Shown here in pieces: positions 50,634 through 61,500 of a DNA stretch of 64,000 nt; the first letter of the stretch is position 1, and every line of letters begins with the position of its first letter. Origin of the DNA: Flavobacteriales bacterium (GTDB taxonomy: Bacteria > Bacteroidota > Bacteroidia > UBA10329); NCBI GenBank assembly GCA_021739695.1, contig JAIPBM010000006.1, forward strand, positions 62,001-126,000. The letters run 5' to 3'. The notes under the pieces were generated by a model that saw only the letters and a list, made by a program, of their open reading frames with translations, was not told where the DNA came from and made no database searches. Made by a program: the position numbers and the translations under genes.

Positions 50634-50705
50634 AACTTAAAATAGCACAATTCCTTATTTTAAGTTCGTCAACTAAGTTAAAATAACGTCCTTTGTTATT
50701 TCAAC
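50634..50705. promoter_or_regulatory. Inverted-repeat array upstream of the Fic gene (putative operator)
   Basis: Two consecutive inverted repeats share one motif. The first is AACTTAAAATA (50634-50644) and TATTTTAAGTT (50656-50666), perfect over 11 bases with an 11-base spacer. The second is GTTAAAATAAC (50677-50687) and GTTATTTCAAC (50695-50705), 10 of 11 bases with a 7-base spacer. All four half-sites are variants of AAGTTAAAATAA. The array ends 10 bases before the Fic ATG. The Fic protein has a C-terminal winged-helix, so autoregulation at these sites is plausible. Confidence 0.6.
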
Positions 50706-50715
50706 TTCAAATCCT

Positions 50716-51840
50716 ATGAAACCTTTCAAATCAGGCAAATTCATACAACAGTATAAGTACAAGAGTTTCCTTCCAACATTATTGAAGGAGACTTTTGATT
50801 GGAGGAGTGCAACTGTCCTTAGTCTATTGGAAAAGGCATCAGCCCAGTTAGGAGAATTGAACTCGTATAGTAAAACTGTGCCTGACATCAACTTCTTTAT
50901 TGAGATGCATAAGGCAAAGGAAGCTACCACCTCAAGTAGAATTGAAGGAACCCGAACAAGTATTGATGAAGCGGTTCTCTTTGAAAGTGATGTGAATCCT
51001 GAAAAGAGGGATGATTGGGAAGAAGTTCAGAACTATATCAAGGCTCTTAATCACTCGCTGGCAAGATTAGGCGAACTTCCCCTTTGTATTCGTCTGTTAC
51101 GAGAAGCACATGAAATATTGCTTTCAGGTGTTCGTGGTGAGAATAAGTTGCCCGGAACTATTAGAACAAGTCAGAACTGGATTGGTGGTGCAGATATTAA
51201 AAGTGCCATGTTCATTCCTCCACATCATAATGACCTTTCAGACCTTCTGACCGACCTTGAGAATTTTTGGCATGAAGAATCTTCGGAAATGCCTTTGCTT
51301 ATCAAAACAGCAATCAGTCACTATCAGTTTGAGACAATCCACCCTTTTCTTGACGGAAATGGAAGGATTGGCCGATTGCTTATTACCCTACAATTGCTGG
51401 ACTCACAGCTTTTGGACAGACCAACATTATATATTTCAGACTTCTTTGAAAAGAACCGTTCTGCGTACTATGATGCACTTATGACAACTCGTGAATCTAA
51501 CGACATGGATCATTGGTTGCGGTTCTTTCTTACTGGTGTTATCGAAACTGCTAAGAGTAGTAAAAAGACATTCGTTCAAATTGGAGCATTACGCAAATCA
51601 TATAATGAACGAGTTGCACAGTTAGGTAGAAGGTCAAAACTAGCCGATGCTTTAATTCTGAAAATGTACTCAAACCCAATCATGTCTCCTAGAGAGGTTG
51701 AAAGTGAATTGGACATTGCACCTGCTACAGCAAATAGCTTACTTAAGGCAATGGAAGAAATTGGACTAGTTGAAGAAAAATCAGGAAGAGCAAGAAACCG
51801 ACTGTACGTGTTGCATGAGTATTTGGGGATTTTTGAGTAA
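50716..51840 (+). CDS. Fic-family AMP-transferase with N-terminal inhibitory motif and C-terminal wHTH
   Basis: 374 residues. The Fic motif HPFLDGNGRIGR is at about 209-220 with catalytic His209. The inhibitory motif [S/T]xxxE[G/N] is seen upstream as SSRIEG (Glu77), so this is a class II (self-inhibited) Fic enzyme. The C-terminal 80 residues form a winged helix (SPREVESELDIAPATANSLL, then KAMEEIGLVEE). Fic proteins usually transfer AMP from ATP to Ser, Thr or Tyr of target proteins. No separate antitoxin gene is needed because the inhibitory helix is in the same chain. Flanked by an inverted-repeat array that could be its operator. A toxin or regulatory role in defence is inferred from context. 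Confidence 0.88.
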   Translation: MKPFKSGKFIQQYKYKSFLPTLLKETFDWRSATVLSLLEKASAQLGELNSYSKTVPDINFFIEMHKAKEATTSSRIEGTRTSIDEAVLFESDVNPEKRDDWEEVQNYIKALNHSLARLGELPLCIRLLREAHEILLSGVRGENKLPGTIRTSQNWIGGADIKSAMFIPPHHNDLSDLLTDLENFWHEESSEMPLLIKTAISHYQFETIHPFLDGNGRIGRLLITLQLLDSQLLDRPTLYISDFFEKNRSAYYDALMTTRESNDMDHWLRFFLTGVIETAKSSKKTFVQIGALRKSYNERVAQLGRRSKLADALILKMYSNPIMSPREVESELDIAPATANSLLKAMEEIGLVEEKSGRARNRLYVLHEYLGIFE

Positions 51841-52285
51841 CCATACTTCAACTAGTATTATGGAGGGTTTTGGTTTATAAACAAACCCTTTACAAATCTC
51901 AACGACCATTGAGGTTTCTTGTTCGTTTGTTTCTAAGCTGAACCCAATGTGTCTGACTTTCATCCTGTCTCCCCCGGAATAGTACGTAGTACCGTGCAAC
52001 CTATCCTCATCCAAGCTCCAAAAGTTGTCTGATTTGAACAAGATATTATCATGCCGGAGAAGAATAGAACTTCGACTGTATTGACCAAAGCTTTCATTGT
52101 ACAAATGACATATTACTTCTAGGCGGCTCCTTATCGATTTCAAGTCCAATACAGACCACCAAATTTTGAGAAACGATGTCATCGACATCCAAGAGAACCA
52201 AAACCTTGGATATCTCCTCCATATTATGTTGAAGATTTCCGGTTGGTCTTACTACGATTTCCTGAAGTTGGTGAATCAGTTGCAT
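51781..52285 (-). pseudogene. Probable frameshifted small gene of unknown function
   Basis: Two overlapping minus-strand frames look like halves of one protein. The first runs from the ATG at 52285 (starting MQLIHQLQEIVVRPTGNLQH) to near 52094. The second continues in a different frame from about 52130 to 51781 and includes SRLEVICHLYNESFGQ and GFSLETNEQETSMVVEICKG. Joined near 52120, they would give a protein of about 165 residues. Its 3' end overlaps the Fic gene. No family recognised. It could be a real frameshift, a sequencing error, or coincidental open frames. Confidence 0.35.
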
Positions 52286-52392
52286 AACACTTCTCTAATA
52301 TATTTATCAATTATTTAGCTGCCCATTCATTTTAATTCGGCACTTGTTTCTTACCATAAATGGTTGGACAAAGCCACAATTACGCTCAAAAG

Positions 52393-55300
52393 TTACCGCA
52401 CATTAAAAGCGGCAACCCCATTCCGCTTAAGTGATGGGAAAGAAACTAGCGGTAAAGGGCTTTTTTCTTTTGCTAGATAAATCACTGGAAGATCGGTTGA
52501 TGTTAAGAGTAAAGAGACGATTTTAAACTTTTCGGGATTTTCCACAAATTCCCCAAGCAAATTTTGGTTTTTCAATAGCCATTCATGTCTTCTTGCATGC
52601 TTGTGAACCCATGAATCAGCCTCTGTCCTACCCAAGTACTTATCCATTTCCGTCTTCATTTCATGCATGACCCTCGCCCCAACAGTATTTTTACATTCTA
52701 TGGAGTAGAATACTCTACGTGTTTTATCGATTGCCGCAATATCAATGTCGCCAAACTTTCGGTCTTCGTCCAGCCCGCTTAATCTGAAGGGTTTAACCTC
52801 ATGCGGAACTATTTCCAATGAAGTTTCTTGACCGAGCCAAGTCGCAACATCATTCCTAAAATCCTTTCCTTTTTGAACATTGACCCCCTTGATGAAGGCA
52901 CTCAGTTTACCGCCATCCTTAGCCTTCAATCTTCCGGTCTGAATTAGGAATTGGAGATTGTGAACACAGTCTATCATATGTCGATAACTCCAAAGACATT
53001 TGTCATTTAAGTCTCGGATGATTGGTTTACGTAGATAGGACAATTCTCTATTATATCGCCATGGATATATGTCTCCTTGCTCAAAACCTTTCGGGACTTT
53101 GACTATTGACTTGCGAGGGTACAAGCTCAACAGTTCTATTGCCGTGTCCACTTCCGATTCAGCCATGCTTTTCATCTTTCCTGTCAATTTCGCTAAATCA
53201 TCAACATCCTTAATTGCTACTGAATCACCTCCATCGATAGCTATCTCTGCTAAGGCCCACATAACCTTTAACAGAGCGGTATACTCAATCCCAAATTCCT
53301 CTTTAAACGCTTCATCCAGCTTAGTGGCCATTAATGGCTTGTCACGAGGTTTTTCGCTTACCTCTGGTCGACCTTCAAACGCAACATCAAAATTCTCTTG
53401 AAAGTTGACAATGGACGATTCTGCCATGGCATGTGAAAACGGTTTCAGGTAATTGGATAGAAACTCCGATTCCGTTCCAATTTGACCAGAAGGCAGTAAG
53501 CCCATTTGGGGATCATCCATCCCAAGTTCTATTGAATCCGACATCATCCCCCATTGGAATACCTGTTCCATAAGGGCTATCAACTCATCTAGGTCATCAA
53601 GGTTCACCCATTTGTCACCCGTTCCAGGCTGCGCGGCCACAAATTCTATCAAGCAACGAACAGCGAGTGTAGTTTGTACAAACTCCTTATTAGTCTTTAC
53701 TAGTTTTCCCACTTCCGAAGCAAAGTCACTGCAACAGGAAACTTTTGCTGGAATATCTATTTCCTGATACTCTCGCTTCTGAATACAGCCTTCATGCATA
53801 CTCATAAGCCATTTCAAGAGGGTTTCGCTTGGATATTTTTGCATTTTGAGGACAATCTCGTCCACCAACTTGGCCACGATTCTGTTGCAAAGTTTCTTTT
53901 TGTCTTCAATGTTGTCGATTGTCTCTGGTATTGGCGATTCCAAGTCCAGTTTGTCTACTAAGTTTTCTAGAATGTGTGACACATCACTTTCTTGAATCGC
54001 TCTAAAAGGTAGAATCCACCTGTTATCCAGTCGAAGGTCTCGGCTAGAATCTACAACGATTATCATTTTAGCCGAGGTTGGTATCATGATCTTCTTGACC
54101 CATGTATCAACCAAGTCTATTTCTGGGTATTCAAGTTCAGAGGATTTAAGTAAATCCGACATCCCGGAAAGGACACTTCTCATTATTTTTTGCTCCCCCA
54201 CATTGTTTGACTTCATCAGGTCAAACATGATTTTTTCGGATAACTTAACCATAAGAGAAAGACTCTCGGGCAAACACTCAACTTCAATGTCCGTTTTTGA
54301 ACTCTTTATCTCATCAACAACAGATGGGTGAATAATACCGTCTTCCAGTTCTATCTCGATTTCGACAGGTTGATTGGCCGTAAATTGATTTAGATACGGC
54401 TTCAACTCGTCTTTCATTCTGAAAATCCAATAGACTATGGCCTCGGAGAAAATGTTTATCATCCACTTATCAGCTGGCTGCTTCGCTTGCGTATTTTTAA
54501 CCCACAACGGAGAAGAAAAACATTCAAGAACCAATTCGTGTCTGGCGCCATTTTGTTCTCTAAGTCCATAAATCGGTGCAAAGTCCTTATACCTGGTAAC
54601 CGGAGCCAACCTTATTTCTCCATTGAAACGCTGACGAACGGAGTGTTCATCTCTATGCCCCTGCACCTCCCTTTCAAAATCATTGGACAAACCAACGGAG
54701 AAGCTCATAAATGACATTTTTGGAGCATCTGATGGAGTAAGTGATTGTCCATTGGTCCTGTAATATGAATACGAATCAAGTATTCCAAACAACGGCATAG
54801 ATGGAACCGAAGAGTTAGAGTACGTAGCTGTTCGAACGTTCGCAAACTTCCATAGACCTAAAGCATCTAACTCCTCAGAATGCACAAGAGTCTCCAGCTC
54901 ACCGTATTTGAGAACAAGCAGTTGGTCCAAATCATTTTTTGAGCCGTTTGTAGAAAACGAATAATAATCAACTGTAAAACTCTCGCCAAGAATATTGAGA
55001 ATGAAGTATCTGTATGGATAATCAACATTCAGTTCATTTCTTAAGAAGTCTATTACGACATTGACTCGCTTATCCCGAGGCTTTCTTTTTCCCTTACCAA
55101 TATTCTCAAATGCATTGCGTTGGTCTTCCGGATTACTCATCCCCGGCATAATGAAACGGACGTAGGCCAACTTGTCGTTATCAAACCTGTATACGCTTTC
55201 AAAAAGTTTAGACTCTGAGGGGGGAAGTTGTATACTCGTTTCAGCCCAGTCAATCTTTGTCAATAGCTTTTTTGAATTATCCCATTGTGTTCCAGCAATA

Positions 55301-56196
55301 AGTTCCAAGAGCATATCTTGACAACCAAATTCCATCGATTGCTCTTTTAAATACTGTAATAGGCAGTCAACAATTGCTGTAGGCAAAGCAAAAACATATT
55401 CACCATCAATAGTTTTGACAATCGGTCTTCGTAAAAGTGGGTTGGAATCGGCATCGTCACCATACAAGTCCTTATCCTCCCTATCAACAACAAATGCCTC
55501 AAATGCTTGAATTGATGAATTGACGGTATTAACCAAGTCTTTTATCTCATCTTGACTAAATGTCACAACCTGCTTGAGAAATTCCAGTCGACTTCTTTCA
55601 GGAATTTCGATTTCTGTTTCTATCGGTTCTTCAAAAAGATTTCGGGTTAGGCCAGCATTGGAGGTAATGCTTTCGCTAATTGCAAGAATAAGGGTAGTAG
55701 CTTGCCCTATTCTATGTTTAAATTGGATTGGCAACTGGTTCTTTTGCAAAAAGATTGCCTCTAGGGTGGTTCGCAGAATTCTTGTCCCGCCTGTGGTAAG
55801 TCCAGGGAGGACCGTGTGGTCTCCTCCATACCAACTAATGTTCTCAGAGAAAAAAGAACTTACTGGATCTTCTAAATAATGATCTGTCAGGTTCTCTTTG
55901 AAGAACTTTAACAAACTAGAAAATTGAATTTCAGGCTTAACAGATGTCTGAATAGATCGTGTCAGTTGCCTTGCAATAATTTCGAAACGAACATTCTTGC
56001 CATGGTTCTGAGGAACCAGTTGGCAAGCAGCGTTAATTTTCAGTAGATCATCCGTGTCATACCGTGATATTAAATCTCCCAACGGAGTTGAGGAGTTCGG
56101 TTTCGAGAACTGTTGCTCCTTTTTGATACAACATTTCTTGAACTTTTTTCCACTACCGCAGGGACAAGGGTCGTTTCTTCCAATCTTAGCCGCCAT
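52393..56196 (-). CDS. Giant SEC-C-motif protein with C-terminal PD-(D/E)XK-like nuclease motif
   Basis: 1267 residues, soluble. The N-terminus is a SEC-C zinc motif ([17 protein letters not shown], about 6-23), as found at the end of SecA and in many nuclease or toxin proteins. The long middle part (about 30-1100) shows no recognised domain. Near the C-terminus, GDIDIAAID (Asp1150, Asp1152) and FYSIECKN (Glu1167, Lys1169) form the D...ExK pattern of restriction-endonuclease-like folds, followed by a helical end. It lies alone on the minus strand in the defence island. A DNA- or RNA-cleaving defence protein is plausible; the target and trigger are unknown. Confidence 0.7.
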   Translation of the reverse strand: MAAKIGRNDPCPCGSGKKFKKCCIKKEQQFSKPNSSTPLGDLISRYDTDDLLKINAACQLVPQNHGKNVRFEIIARQLTRSIQTSVKPEIQFSSLLKFFKENLTDHYLEDPVSSFFSENISWYGGDHTVLPGLTTGGTRILRTTLEAIFLQKNQLPIQFKHRIGQATTLILAISESITSNAGLTRNLFEEPIETEIEIPERSRLEFLKQVVTFSQDEIKDLVNTVNSSIQAFEAFVVDREDKDLYGDDADSNPLLRRPIVKTIDGEYVFALPTAIVDCLLQYLKEQSMEFGCQDMLLELIAGTQWDNSKKLLTKIDWAETSIQLPPSESKLFESVYRFDNDKLAYVRFIMPGMSNPEDQRNAFENIGKGKRKPRDKRVNVVIDFLRNELNVDYPYRYFILNILGESFTVDYYSFSTNGSKNDLDQLLVLKYGELETLVHSEELDALGLWKFANVRTATYSNSSVPSMPLFGILDSYSYYRTNGQSLTPSDAPKMSFMSFSVGLSNDFEREVQGHRDEHSVRQRFNGEIRLAPVTRYKDFAPIYGLREQNGARHELVLECFSSPLWVKNTQAKQPADKWMINIFSEAIVYWIFRMKDELKPYLNQFTANQPVEIEIELEDGIIHPSVVDEIKSSKTDIEVECLPESLSLMVKLSEKIMFDLMKSNNVGEQKIMRSVLSGMSDLLKSSELEYPEIDLVDTWVKKIMIPTSAKMIIVVDSSRDLRLDNRWILPFRAIQESDVSHILENLVDKLDLESPIPETIDNIEDKKKLCNRIVAKLVDEIVLKMQKYPSETLLKWLMSMHEGCIQKREYQEIDIPAKVSCCSDFASEVGKLVKTNKEFVQTTLAVRCLIEFVAAQPGTGDKWVNLDDLDELIALMEQVFQWGMMSDSIELGMDDPQMGLLPSGQIGTESEFLSNYLKPFSHAMAESSIVNFQENFDVAFEGRPEVSEKPRDKPLMATKLDEAFKEEFGIEYTALLKVMWALAEIAIDGGDSVAIKDVDDLAKLTGKMKSMAESEVDTAIELLSLYPRKSIVKVPKGFEQGDIYPWRYNRELSYLRKPIIRDLNDKCLWSYRHMIDCVHNLQFLIQTGRLKAKDGGKLSAFIKGVNVQKGKDFRNDVATWLGQETSLEIVPHEVKPFRLSGLDEDRKFGDIDIAAIDKTRRVFYSIECKNTVGARVMHEMKTEMDKYLGRTEADSWVHKHARRHEWLLKNQNLLGEFVENPEKFKIVSLLLTSTDLPVIYLAKEKSPLPLVSFPSLKRNGVAAFNVR

Positions 56197-56296
56197 TCGT
56201 CATCTTTTAAACCATCACATATACTTCAATTTCAGAACACTCGCCTTCAAGATTTTCAATTCTGTCGATACGTTCACAATGTAACAACAACTTAGC

Positions 56297-56804
56297 TTAT
56301 ATGTCAGACAGGAATTTAGTCAAAACTTCCGTGCATAGTTCATTCGGAATCTTCGACCTTTCATAATTCCCTTTCAATCCTTGAGTTCCACTATGACTTC
56401 CCTTCGGTGCTGATTCATGACACTTCGCCCGAGGCTTGCACATCGGCCTTGGTTTCCAGTTCGAGTTGTTCGTCCAGATGTCAGTTGGTTTCATTCGGAA
56501 GTCTCCGTATTGGCAATACGTGACCGTATGCCTGAACGGTAGGTTCTGCATGAATTTTTGATGCCTCAGTTTACCGCGTGGATTCTCGATGTACCAGATA
56601 AGGTTCGGGTTGAGCTTCTGGTAATATCGGATGAGTTTGAGTGTCTTCTTGACCAGCTTGATTCCAAGCAAAGCTGTATCTGTTACGGGAACAGAGTTTT
56701 CAACTTTTCCCATTCAATGCTTCCAAGGAGAAGATTTTTATATTCAATTTTTCTGCGGCCTTGCCGACACCTCCGCTGCCGGCAAATAATACTAAAGTAT
56801 ACAC
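56297..56804 (-). pseudogene. Decayed DNA cytosine-C5 methyltransferase
   Basis: Two pieces in different frames. The 5' piece (56804-56700) encodes VYTLVLFAGSGGVGKAAEKL, the SAM-binding motif I of a C5 methyltransferase, then hits a stop. The 3' piece (56713-56297, 138 codons) encodes IENPRGKLRHQKFMQ, VTYCQYGDFRMKPTDIWTN and a C-terminal stretch rich in His, Lys and Gly with GTQG and IPNELC, as in phage-type C5 enzymes. The catalytic Pro-Cys segment and about 80-100 residues between the pieces are missing. So the gene is frameshifted and internally deleted, and is almost surely inactive. It marks the right edge of the accessory island. Confidence 0.65.
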
Positions 56805-57178
56805 ACCACCAAGCTGGCATGATCAGAACGCGAATTCCAGAATTCAAATATTGTCAAACGAACATTTACCCTCCGCTATGATCAACTAATCTCCAATCCC
56901 ATTTTTAAAAACACCACGCTAAGCGCGACTAATTTTTGAAAAAGCAATTTCCGGTAGAAAAGCGGTTGAAACCGTTTCGGAACTGAATTCTTCCAATTGA
57001 TTTCCAAAACCATTTCAAATACATTACCGCATTTTCCTAATACGTTGATTACACCAACAGCATTAGAAAAATGCTATGGCGGAGCCAATTCTCTTCTGTG
57101 GCTCACTTCTGCCAAAGCAGCAAATTAAAATCGGAAGTCATGAATTACAAACATTAGATAATCTGTCTTCCTCTTGAC
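56805..57178. other. Gap between the methyltransferase remnant and the T9SS gene cluster
   Basis: 374 bases with no gene I can support. A 43-codon minus-strand frame (56882-57013, starting MVLEINWKNSVPKRFQPLFY) is present but unrecognised and could be chance. No tRNA-derived direct repeat, integrase, promoter consensus or terminator was found here, although it should contain the right junction of the accessory island. Confidence 0.4.
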
Positions 57179-58522
57179 CTATAGATCTTGTTTCACGACC
57201 GTAAAACTCCGAATCGCCTCTCCAATAAATAACTGCCCGAAATAGATGCCCTGTGCAAGATTGGACATGTCAATCTCAAGCTTTCCTGCTTCTTGAGCAA
57301 TTACAGATGGCGTCAATTGACGGCCGCTGGCATCATACAGATGTAGCTGGTAATTGCCATGGCTTTGACCTTGCCAAGTGAGGGTAGTGGCTGAGTTTGT
57401 GGGGTTGGGGTATATTGTTAATTCGGTTGAGTTGGTCTCTACCTCTTCTACTACAGAAAGTGTACCGCACCGGTCTGTGAAATCGTCACCTACCCATTTG
57501 GCCACCCGAAGGATGGTATCATTATTTATGGTTCTGAAGCCCCCTCCGATATAGAGTTCTCCTTGATGAACAGTAATCGCGCCAATAGTATTGTCGAATA
57601 CATCACCGAAGCCACACCATTCTTCTCCATCCCACTTGGCAACATAGAGGGCATCCACTCCTCCTGCCTGTTGGCAAGTACCTACAGCGTAGAGTTCACC
57701 TTCAAACACTACCATGTCGCGCACATCGCAGCCCAAACCTCCGGGTTCATAGATGCCGCCTCCCACATCCAACCATTCCTGTCCATTCCAACGGGCGATG
57801 TTCGGCCCTGGATTACCGTTTCCGGCAAAGAACCGACCACCGACAAACAGGTATCCCTGATAGATCTCGAAGCAGTTGACAGAAGCGATTCCACCACGAA
57901 TGCCGTTACCCACCTTGTGCCATTGAGAACCATCCCATCGGGCAATGCGGTCAATGTCAAGTTCAGTATTATGCATATTGCCTCCGATGTATAGATCTCC
58001 CTGATATTCTATAGCACAAGCCGTTGCACTAACGCCCCATTTTGTTGTATCGATGGCACTCCATTGCTGACCGTCCCATCTAGCTACCCGACTTGCAGCA
58101 ACTGAACCTATGGTGTCGAACCAACCAACGGCAATAAGATCATCCTCAAAAATACCCATGCCCAATACAGCTGAATTGCTGCCGCCTCCGAGTAACGACC
58201 ATGCTGAACCATTCCAGTATTGTATATCACAGCTTCCTGCCGCAATCAGGTTTCCGTTGAATTTGGTAATAGCCAAAACAGGTCCCATTCCACATCCATT
58301 GTCTATCGAATCCCATTCCATTCCATTCCATTTACTGATTGGGTTATGTGAGTTATTATAAACCTCAGTCCCCACGTACAATTCAAGTCCATCCGAATAC
58401 ATCACTCTAGGATTCAACGACAACCCTGTATCAACTGATTGCCAATTCTGTGCCCTAATATTTGCAGAATAGGACACCAGAATACATTGAAACAAACCGA
58501 ACCATCTGGTTATCTTATCCAT
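57179..58522 (-). CDS. Secreted beta-propeller-like protein with T9SS type A sorting domain
   Basis: 447 residues. Signal peptide (about 1-25, ending ANIRAQ), then about seven repeats of roughly 50 residues built around W(D/N)GxxW (for example WNGMEWDSIDNG, WDGQQWSAIDT, WNGQEWLDVGGGI), each with a stretch like GDLYIGG. This looks like a beta-propeller. The final 80 residues are a type A sorting domain (LTIYPNPTNSATTLTW, LHLYDASGRQL, LAQGIYFGQLFIG). It should be exported by Sec, then by T9SS, and anchored on the surface or released. Its start overlaps the end of the upstream gene by 8 bases. Ligand unknown. Confidence 0.85.
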   Translation of the reverse strand: MDKITRWFGLFQCILVSYSANIRAQNWQSVDTGLSLNPRVMYSDGLELYVGTEVYNNSHNPISKWNGMEWDSIDNGCGMGPVLAITKFNGNLIAAGSCDIQYWNGSAWSLLGGGSNSAVLGMGIFEDDLIAVGWFDTIGSVAASRVARWDGQQWSAIDTTKWGVSATACAIEYQGDLYIGGNMHNTELDIDRIARWDGSQWHKVGNGIRGGIASVNCFEIYQGYLFVGGRFFAGNGNPGPNIARWNGQEWLDVGGGIYEPGGLGCDVRDMVVFEGELYAVGTCQQAGGVDALYVAKWDGEEWCGFGDVFDNTIGAITVHQGELYIGGGFRTINNDTILRVAKWVGDDFTDRCGTLSVVEEVETNSTELTIYPNPTNSATTLTWQGQSHGNYQLHLYDASGRQLTPSVIAQEAGKLEIDMSNLAQGIYFGQLFIGEAIRSFTVVKQDL

Positions 58523-61500
58523 GTTTAATCACTTTTTTCGTAACCATTATGTCCCCTGCAAGAACCCTGATGAGATATGTGCCTTGCGGAAAACCAGTAA
58601 AATCAATCTCCTCACGCACCTGACCATATCGTTTTCCCATGTTCAACGTTTGCATTCTCCTTCCCTCAATGGAATAAATTTCCATTTGCACTTTTTGCGA
58701 ACCATCAATCTCAAACTCAACGGTAACGGAATAAGAGGTGGGATTTGGATAAACTGCAACTGGAAATGCGAAGTTTACATTCTCCATGTCTTCGACACTC
58801 ATAAAATGGGTATTGGCACTAAACCTTACGAGGAATGAATTACCTGGTAACCCGTTGTTTGATGGGGTTAAATATGCATTTGGACAGCAATAGAGGTAAT
58901 CGCCACCTCCATGACTGGCGTATCTATTGAAGTCATCGCTCGCGGTATAACCCGTAAAATAGTAAAAGCGATTATTCGCATCCGTACTGTAAACTGTCAG
59001 CGCATTAGCCCGATCCAAATTATTCATTCCATAAAGTGTAGAGTATATCCGAACAGATGGGTCGGTTTCAAATATTCCAAAAAGACCATCTGATAAACCT
59101 GCACGTTCAAACTGTTTGTACCAGAATGATCCGCCCTCGTTACACTCCAATACCAGATCCCCATTCAAATCATCATCAGGATAACTATAAGACTCACCGC
59201 AGAATAATAAACGGTCGGTATATTCCTCAATATCTAGGTCATAAATGGCATCTGCCAACTCTCCGCCATAGTAGGTGGCCCACGTAAGATCCAATGAAGG
59301 ATTGAACTTTGCGAAAAATCCATCAGAATCACCACCACGGTAATGTCCTAATCCAAGCACGCTGTTCCCTTGGAAATAACCTCCGGATTCTGGACACTGT
59401 GGAAAATGACCCGTAGTGGGAACTTCACAAAGACAAGTTGAACAAGCTGCTGTAGAACTTGAGGTAGAACCGGCAACATAAATGTTGTTCTGAGCATCGA
59501 TTTCAATGGCGTAGCCTGCATCATCTCCATTCCCTCCATAATAGGAACAGAAATCGAGCACCAAAGAAGAAGTGAATTTACCTATGAAAGCATCCTTACC
59601 GCCTCCGTGGTCATTCTGATCATACCCTCCTCCATCGCTAATCGGAAAACCTGAAGCACTATACGTCTCTCCTGTTATAAAAAGGTTTCCAGTTCCGTCA
59701 AAGGTCAGGTCATGGATCTCATCAAATGCACTTCCACCGTAGAACGAACTCCATTGCAGCTGCCCTGTGGTGCTGAAGCGGGCAATGAAGCCATCGGTTT
59801 CTCCTCCAGTTGCAACTGAATTATCATAACTGCTGGAAGTATTGCATTTAGGGAATCCAGCATCGCCAGTGGCAGGAACTGCACAAGTGGTGGAAGCATA
59901 GGCATCGGTGGAGGTAGAGCCGACCACATAAATGTTGCCAGAACCATCTGCGGCAATAGCTCTCCCTATCTCGTTTCCGCTACCACCGAAGTACGTACTC
60001 CAACGATCACCTAGTATTCCACCGTCTAGATTGTCGAGGGAAATGAGAAACGCATCTTGTCCTCCTCCAAGCGAACCGTCAAAATAACTTCCAGTTTCAT
60101 TAAAGGTTGAGAAGTCAAGGCTGCTGGTATACCCTGTAATATAGACGCTGCCCGTTTCACCGTCTCCCACGTTGACTGAGGCATATGCTCTGTCATTATC
60201 TGTACCGCCCCAGTAGGTGGTCCATTCAAGTTGATCAGCATTTGAGACCACCCCTAGTGTTGCTCCGTCAGCGGATCCGAAACGAGCGATGTAAGCGTCC
60301 TCGCCACCTCGGTTGTACCCAAATACTGCTCCTATCGAAGTTGGAAAATCAGGACTGCTTGTAACCCCACAGTTATACAAGTTCCCGTCCTCATCCAATG
60401 AAAGACTAAATCCTTCATCATACTCTCGTCCTCCAAATTGAGTTGACCATTCTGGATTACTGATGTGTCTTGGTTCAGCAACATATTCCTCACCCAAAGT
60501 AAAGATCAACACCTCTGCGGGGTTGTAACTTCCGATATTGACAAACCGCACCGTATCTCCGGTAACACTCAGATCCCAATCAGGTTGCCAGCCAAGTTCA
60601 ACTGCCGCACCCACGGTATCTATTTTCAAGGCGGTGGGTTTGGGGAAAATGTAGGTACCGATACTGCTGGTCACAATCAGCAATCCCAATGACTGTATCA
60701 CCTCCACGTTATCTGCTCCTTCAAAGGTCATGAGTATATCTTCCGGGTCGCCACCGGGGTGTATCACAAATTCAAACTTCATCCAACTGTTATTGCCTTT
60801 TATGTGAAGGTCGGTATTTTCATACAACTCAGGATAGACCACTCTGTTGTACGAAGGTGTAAGGGTCACGCCATCGGGGCAATGGGCGTAATAGTAATTG
60901 TAATGATGCGAGTTGAGTCCCATGCCCAAGGGTTCGGCCTCTCTGAACGTTTCGAGGAAGTGGATGTCCACCCGCGCCAAGGTATCGGGTATGGCGGCCA
61001 CGGTATCTATCTTGGCGTGGACGAATGATAGGCGATTATCTCCGCAATACATCATGGGGCTGGCCTGATGGCTGTAGATGCCAACGTCTGGTCGCGGTGC
61101 ACCATCGGTATCTATTATCTGTCCGTTGTTCACCACAAAATCGAGCGATGAACGGGCAGTGTCCTCCGGCAATACCGTTATGTATACCACCAAGGTGTCC
61201 GTGGCCACGCAGCTATTTTCTCCAGTCACTTCCAACACATATTGGGTTTTGGTGGTAGGGTAGGCGCGTGTGATGGCCGAATCAGACTCTTCCACGGTGG
61301 CAGAGGGTACCCATGTGTAATCCCAATCTGGTTGCACCATGACTCCGATGGCTACGGTATCGCCTGCTACCATCACACGATCGGGCCCTGCATCGGCACT
61401 GAGACCGCTGAAGTTGCCCCATGTGTATGCACCATATATGGATGTGGTCTTTTCGGTACGTGCCGTTCCTGTCACCACTGTTCCGGCCTCTGCGCCATTT

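Noticed and set aside
56882-57013. 43-codon minus-strand frame starting MVLEINWKNSVPKRFQPLFY
   Set aside because: Reads plausibly but is short, unrecognised, and has no promoter or partner. Likely chance.
42068-57178. CRISPR array in the defence island
   Set aside because: I looked for regularly spaced direct repeats of 24-40 bases in the gaps and found none. The only repeats are the inverted repeats before the Fic gene.
42142-57178. Integrase and attachment-site direct repeat for the island
   Set aside because: No tyrosine or serine recombinase is encoded in the window, and no second copy of the tRNA-Asp 3' end was found, so no attachment site is annotated.
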